Shown piece by piece: positions 14,124-16,696 of a DNA stretch of 16,696 nt. The notes beneath the pieces are model-generated. The model ran no database searches. It saw only the letters and a program-made list of their open reading frames with translations, and had not been told where the DNA came from. This stretch comes from Planctomycetia bacterium (GTDB lineage Bacteria; Planctomycetota; Phycisphaerae; Phycisphaerales; SM1A02): contig SYHM01000039.1 in assembly GCA_005799205.1 (NCBI GenBank), forward strand, positions 1 to 16,696, in the 5' to 3' direction. The first letter of the stretch is position 1; the number at the start of each line of letters is the position of its first letter. The translations under genes and the position numbers were made by a program.

Positions 14124-15002
14124 ATGCGAGACCCCGAAACCATCTGCTCCAATCGCGCGCGACGAGCCACTCATGCTTCGGCGTTGGCGCTGAGCGCGGC
14201 CCTGCTATGCGGCGGCTGCGACACCATCGGGTCTGACTTTCGTTCGATGGGTGAAGTGCTCATGCCTCCATCGCCGCAGGAGGCCGCGCAGTGGGCAGTC
14301 GACACAACCGACTCTGAGAACATGCGCCGGGGCATCTCGCTCCTTGCAACATCCTCGTTCGGCGGAGTCGATGCCTATGTGAAGCTCTACCGCTTCTATG
14401 TCAAAGACATGCGCGATCCGCTGGTGCAGTCAGCGGCGATCGCTGCACTCGCGCGTTTCGGTCGTCCAGAGGATGCGGTGCTCATTGCCGAAAGGCTCTC
14501 GAGTTCATTTGCTCATGTGCGGCTCGCGGCGGCGCTTGGGTTACAGCGACTGCACAATGTCGCCGTAACAGAGGCGATGTGGCGCAAGCTGCAAGATGAA
14601 TCAGAAGAACAGGAGACCCGTCTTGAACTCGCGGTCGCACTGGGGCAGTATCCGCAAGACGATGTCTTTCAGGCGCTCGTCGCTGCACTCGATCATTCAG
14701 AATTGAGCGTCAATCTCGCAGCACTCGACAGTCTGCGCATCATGACCGGGAACGACCTTGGAATCAGCCGCGCGCGGTGGCTCTCGTGGTACGCGGCGGC
14801 GCCAGTTGACACGCGGTTCGTTGCAGAGAATGTCTACCTCTATCCGACGTACCAGCGGCACATGGTCTTCTGGGATTATGTGGTCTTCTGGGACATTCCA
14901 AAGTGGGATCAACCCGGAGTCCCGACGGGCTTGAACGATGAGGGAGCCCACGGCACTTACGACTCCCCAGCCTCCCCTGCCCCGGCGCAACCGACTGGAT
15001 GA
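14124..15002 (+). CDS. HEAT-repeat lipoprotein of unknown function
   Basis: From the ATG at 14124 the product is 292 residues. An N-terminal hydrophobic segment (about 19-29) ends in LCGGC with Cys32 as the probable lipidated residue, so it is likely membrane-anchored outside the cytoplasm. Residues about 75-215 form amphipathic helical pairs of HEAT type: DPLVQSAAIAALARFG, HVRLAAALGLQRL, ETRLELAVALGQYP and ELSVNLAALDSLRIM recur about every 30-38 residues. The C-terminal tail is rich in aromatic residues and then in Ala/Pro. HEAT repeats bind other proteins; no partner is evident. A TTG at 14112 overlapping the cupin stop would add four residues; the ATG 8 nt after that stop is preferred. It overlaps the MATE gene by 4 nt (ATGA). 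Confidence 0.8.
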   Translation: MRDPETICSNRARRATHASALALSAALLCGGCDTIGSDFRSMGEVLMPPSPQEAAQWAVDTTDSENMRRGISLLATSSFGGVDAYVKLYRFYVKDMRDPLVQSAAIAALARFGRPEDAVLIAERLSSSFAHVRLAAALGLQRLHNVAVTEAMWRKLQDESEEQETRLELAVALGQYPQDDVFQALVAALDHSELSVNLAALDSLRIMTGNDLGISRARWLSWYAAAPVDTRFVAENVYLYPTYQRHMVFWDYVVFWDIPKWDQPGVPTGLNDEGAHGTYDSPASPAPAQPTG

Positions 15003-16576
15003 TGGTGGACAAGGAGCCGTTCGACACAGAGCCGGGCTGGACGGATCGCCAGCGCGAGGCCGATGCTTCGATGACCGCGGTCAGTCCCGACGATCCGATG
15101 GACGCAACCATCGCCGTCTCTGAGGCTGAACGCACACTCGATGGAACGATCCAAAGTGGCAAGCTCGCTGGTCGGTCGATGTGGTCTGCGATCTGGGTAC
15201 TGGCGATCCCCGTGCTCTTGCAGCAACTCGTCGGGGCATGCGTCGGCCTCGTCGACAAGATGATCGCTGGAAGCCTTCCTGGCGAAACGGTCGTTTCTGC
15301 GCTCGACGGCATCGGCATCGGTTCATATGTCGCGTGGTTCATCGGTATCGCGCTTGCTGGGCTCGGCGTCGGCGCGCAGGCGGTCATCGCCCGTGCGATG
15401 GGTGCTGGCAGGCGAGATGAGGGCGAGAGTGCGTGTGGTCAATCGATCACATTCAGTCTGCTCTGGGGAGCCTTGATCGGGGCTGCACTTTGGTTCGCAG
15501 TCGTTCCCCTCGCGGACCTTGCGGGACTCCACGGAGCGTCGGCAGATTTCTGCGTTCAGTTCGTGCGAGTACTCGCCATTGCGATGCCAGCGACTGGGGT
15601 CATGACGGTCGGATCGATGTGTTTGCACGGCGCGGGAGAGACATGGACTCCGGCGTGGATCGCAGTCGCGGTGAATCTCGTCAATGTCGTCGTCTCGTGG
15701 ATGCTCTCTGGAGCGCAATATGACGCCGGATGGTGTGTCATTCCAAATGTGCTTGGGATTGACGGCGCGCGATTCGGAGTGCTTGGGATCGCCGGCGGCA
15801 CAGCGATCTCGTATCTCGTTGGCGCGCTGTTGACACTTCGCGCGCTTCACCGAGGGGCGCGCGACTTTCATCCCCGTCCACGGCACCTGCGTCCAACTGG
15901 AGCAATGATGTGGCGCATCGCGCGCATTGGCGTGCCCAACTTCGCAGAGGGGATCGCGCTGTGGGGTGTCAACCTCTTTGTGATGTTCTTTATCGGCACG
16001 ATCGCACACGACAGGATCGCGCAAGGCAAGCCCGGAGATGGCCTCATCGGCGCACACATGATCGCCGTGCAGTGGGAGTCCTTTTCGTTCCTTCCAGGAT
16101 TCGCGATGGGTATCGCTGCAGGCGCGCTCGCGGGCCAGTACATGGGCGCTGGCAATGTCGCCAGTGCGCGTAAGGCGATCAACGCATGCACCCTCGTGGG
16201 CTGCCTGATCATGGGGCTTTTAGGGATCGCATTCATGACACTTGGTGAACCACTCACGCGCATCATCAGTCGAGAGCCGATCCACCTCAGTGAAGTGCCG
16301 CCGATTCTTTTCACGTGCGGCACGATTCAGGTCTTTTTCGCCTTGGCAATGGTGATTCGTAACGGACTGCGCGGCGTGGGAGACACCACCGCCTGCCTCA
16401 CGATCACTGTCGTGAGCAGTTACTTCGTGCGGTTACCACTCGCTTGGGCGCTCGGAGTGTGGATGGGGTATGGGCTGCTTGGCATCTGGATCGCGCTGTG
16501 CGGTGAGCTCGTCGTGCGCGGACTTCTCTTTCTTGCGAGACTTCGCTCACGGCGCTGGGAGCATCTGCGCGTTTGA
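14999..16576 (+). CDS. MATE family efflux transporter
   Basis: The 525-residue product has a hydrophilic acidic N-terminal extension of about 60 residues followed by a hydrophobic core consistent with the 12 helices of the MATE family, beginning at about residue 61. GVGAQAVIARAMGAGRRDEG (123-142) is a family hallmark. It recurs in the C-terminal half as AAGALAGQYMGAGNVASARK, showing the expected twofold internal repeat. MATE proteins expel cationic or other small compounds, or lipid-linked substrates, using a Na+ or H+ gradient; the substrate is unknown here. The ATG at 14999 overlaps the HEAT gene stop; a second ATG at 15002 is equally placed. Met25 or Met34 could also be starts, as the extension is not part of the fold. 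A convergent gene overlaps its last 30 nt. Confidence 0.93.
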   Translation: MMVDKEPFDTEPGWTDRQREADASMTAVSPDDPMDATIAVSEAERTLDGTIQSGKLAGRSMWSAIWVLAIPVLLQQLVGACVGLVDKMIAGSLPGETVVSALDGIGIGSYVAWFIGIALAGLGVGAQAVIARAMGAGRRDEGESACGQSITFSLLWGALIGAALWFAVVPLADLAGLHGASADFCVQFVRVLAIAMPATGVMTVGSMCLHGAGETWTPAWIAVAVNLVNVVVSWMLSGAQYDAGWCVIPNVLGIDGARFGVLGIAGGTAISYLVGALLTLRALHRGARDFHPRPRHLRPTGAMMWRIARIGVPNFAEGIALWGVNLFVMFFIGTIAHDRIAQGKPGDGLIGAHMIAVQWESFSFLPGFAMGIAAGALAGQYMGAGNVASARKAINACTLVGCLIMGLLGIAFMTLGEPLTRIISREPIHLSEVPPILFTCGTIQVFFALAMVIRNGLRGVGDTTACLTITVVSSYFVRLPLAWALGVWMGYGLLGIWIALCGELVVRGLLFLARLRSRRWEHLRV

Positions 16577-16696
16577 CGGCGGCGCCGGGGTCAGCGTGGT
16601 TGTCACTGGATTCACGATGCGAGTGACTGACCAGATTCCCCACGTGGCGACCCCTGCGACGACGAGAACCGAGGCGACCACGGGCAACATCACGGC
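16547..16696 (-). CDS. C-terminal end of a membrane protein (partial, hypothetical)
   Basis: A minus-strand frame is open from the right edge to a TGA at 16547-16549, giving 49 C-terminal residues. It contains one convincing transmembrane helix (LPVVASVLVVAGVATWGIW) followed by a short Thr/Pro-rich tail. It fills the otherwise empty 120 bp after the MATE gene and overlaps that gene's end by 30 nt. The family cannot be told from this fragment. It could also be a chance frame. Confidence 0.45.
   Translation of the reverse strand, partial: AVMLPVVASVLVVAGVATWGIWSVTRIVNPVTTTLTPAPPSNAQMLPAP

Overview
The window is a run of chromosomal, mostly housekeeping genes from a bacterium with moderately high GC and tightly packed genes. 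Several products point to Planctomycetota, most likely the Phycisphaerae side. These are a YdjY-domain exported protein, a CxxC/CxxC zinc-ribbon membrane protein of the type frequent in Phycisphaerales, a HEAT-repeat lipoprotein, and generally weak or absent Shine-Dalgarno sequences with several GTG starts. The taxonomic call is inference from protein style, not from a marker gene. I see no tRNA, rRNA, CRISPR array, insertion sequence or phage gene.

Left part, minus strand (1-4895): a large S41/PDZ exported protease, then a pyruvate dehydrogenase operon in the order E1 alpha, E1 beta, E2. The E2 gene runs off the left edge. A good sigma-70-type promoter lies between the protease and pdhA. A divergent zinc-ribbon membrane protein follows on the plus strand (5049-5975).

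Middle, minus strand (5986-9549): four closely spaced genes read in the order YdjY-domain protein, lone LolD-like ABC ATPase, ruvC, trpE. Directly in front of the first start codon is the most striking non-coding element of the window: a near-consensus promoter (TTGACT, 17-bp spacer, TATTAT) followed about 16 nt after its predicted start by a very strong intrinsic terminator that ends 2 nt before the ATG. It is either a tiny RNA gene or a terminator/antiterminator leader controlling the four-gene unit.

Right part: a plus-strand pair (9682-10724) encodes a double-T-fold pterin synthase-like (PTPS/QueD) protein and a CDGSH iron-sulfur protein joined by a UGAUG stop/start. A two-ACT-domain regulatory protein (minus) and a DUF885 metallopeptidase-like exported protein (plus) diverge from about 11.2 kb. 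An MBL-fold hydrolase (minus) overlaps the protease's 3' end by 51 nt and diverges from a cupin. The cupin, a HEAT-repeat lipoprotein and a MATE transporter form a plus-strand unit. A partial minus-strand membrane-protein gene enters from the right edge and overlaps the MATE 3' end.

Working together: the pdh genes encode the acetyl-CoA-forming complex and trpE opens tryptophan synthesis. The others have no evident shared pathway. I did not find a defence island, a biosynthetic cluster or a clearly new multi-gene system. The best candidates for new biology are the 9.55-9.65 kb leader/RNA, the degenerate-plus-active double T-fold enzyme and its CDGSH partner.
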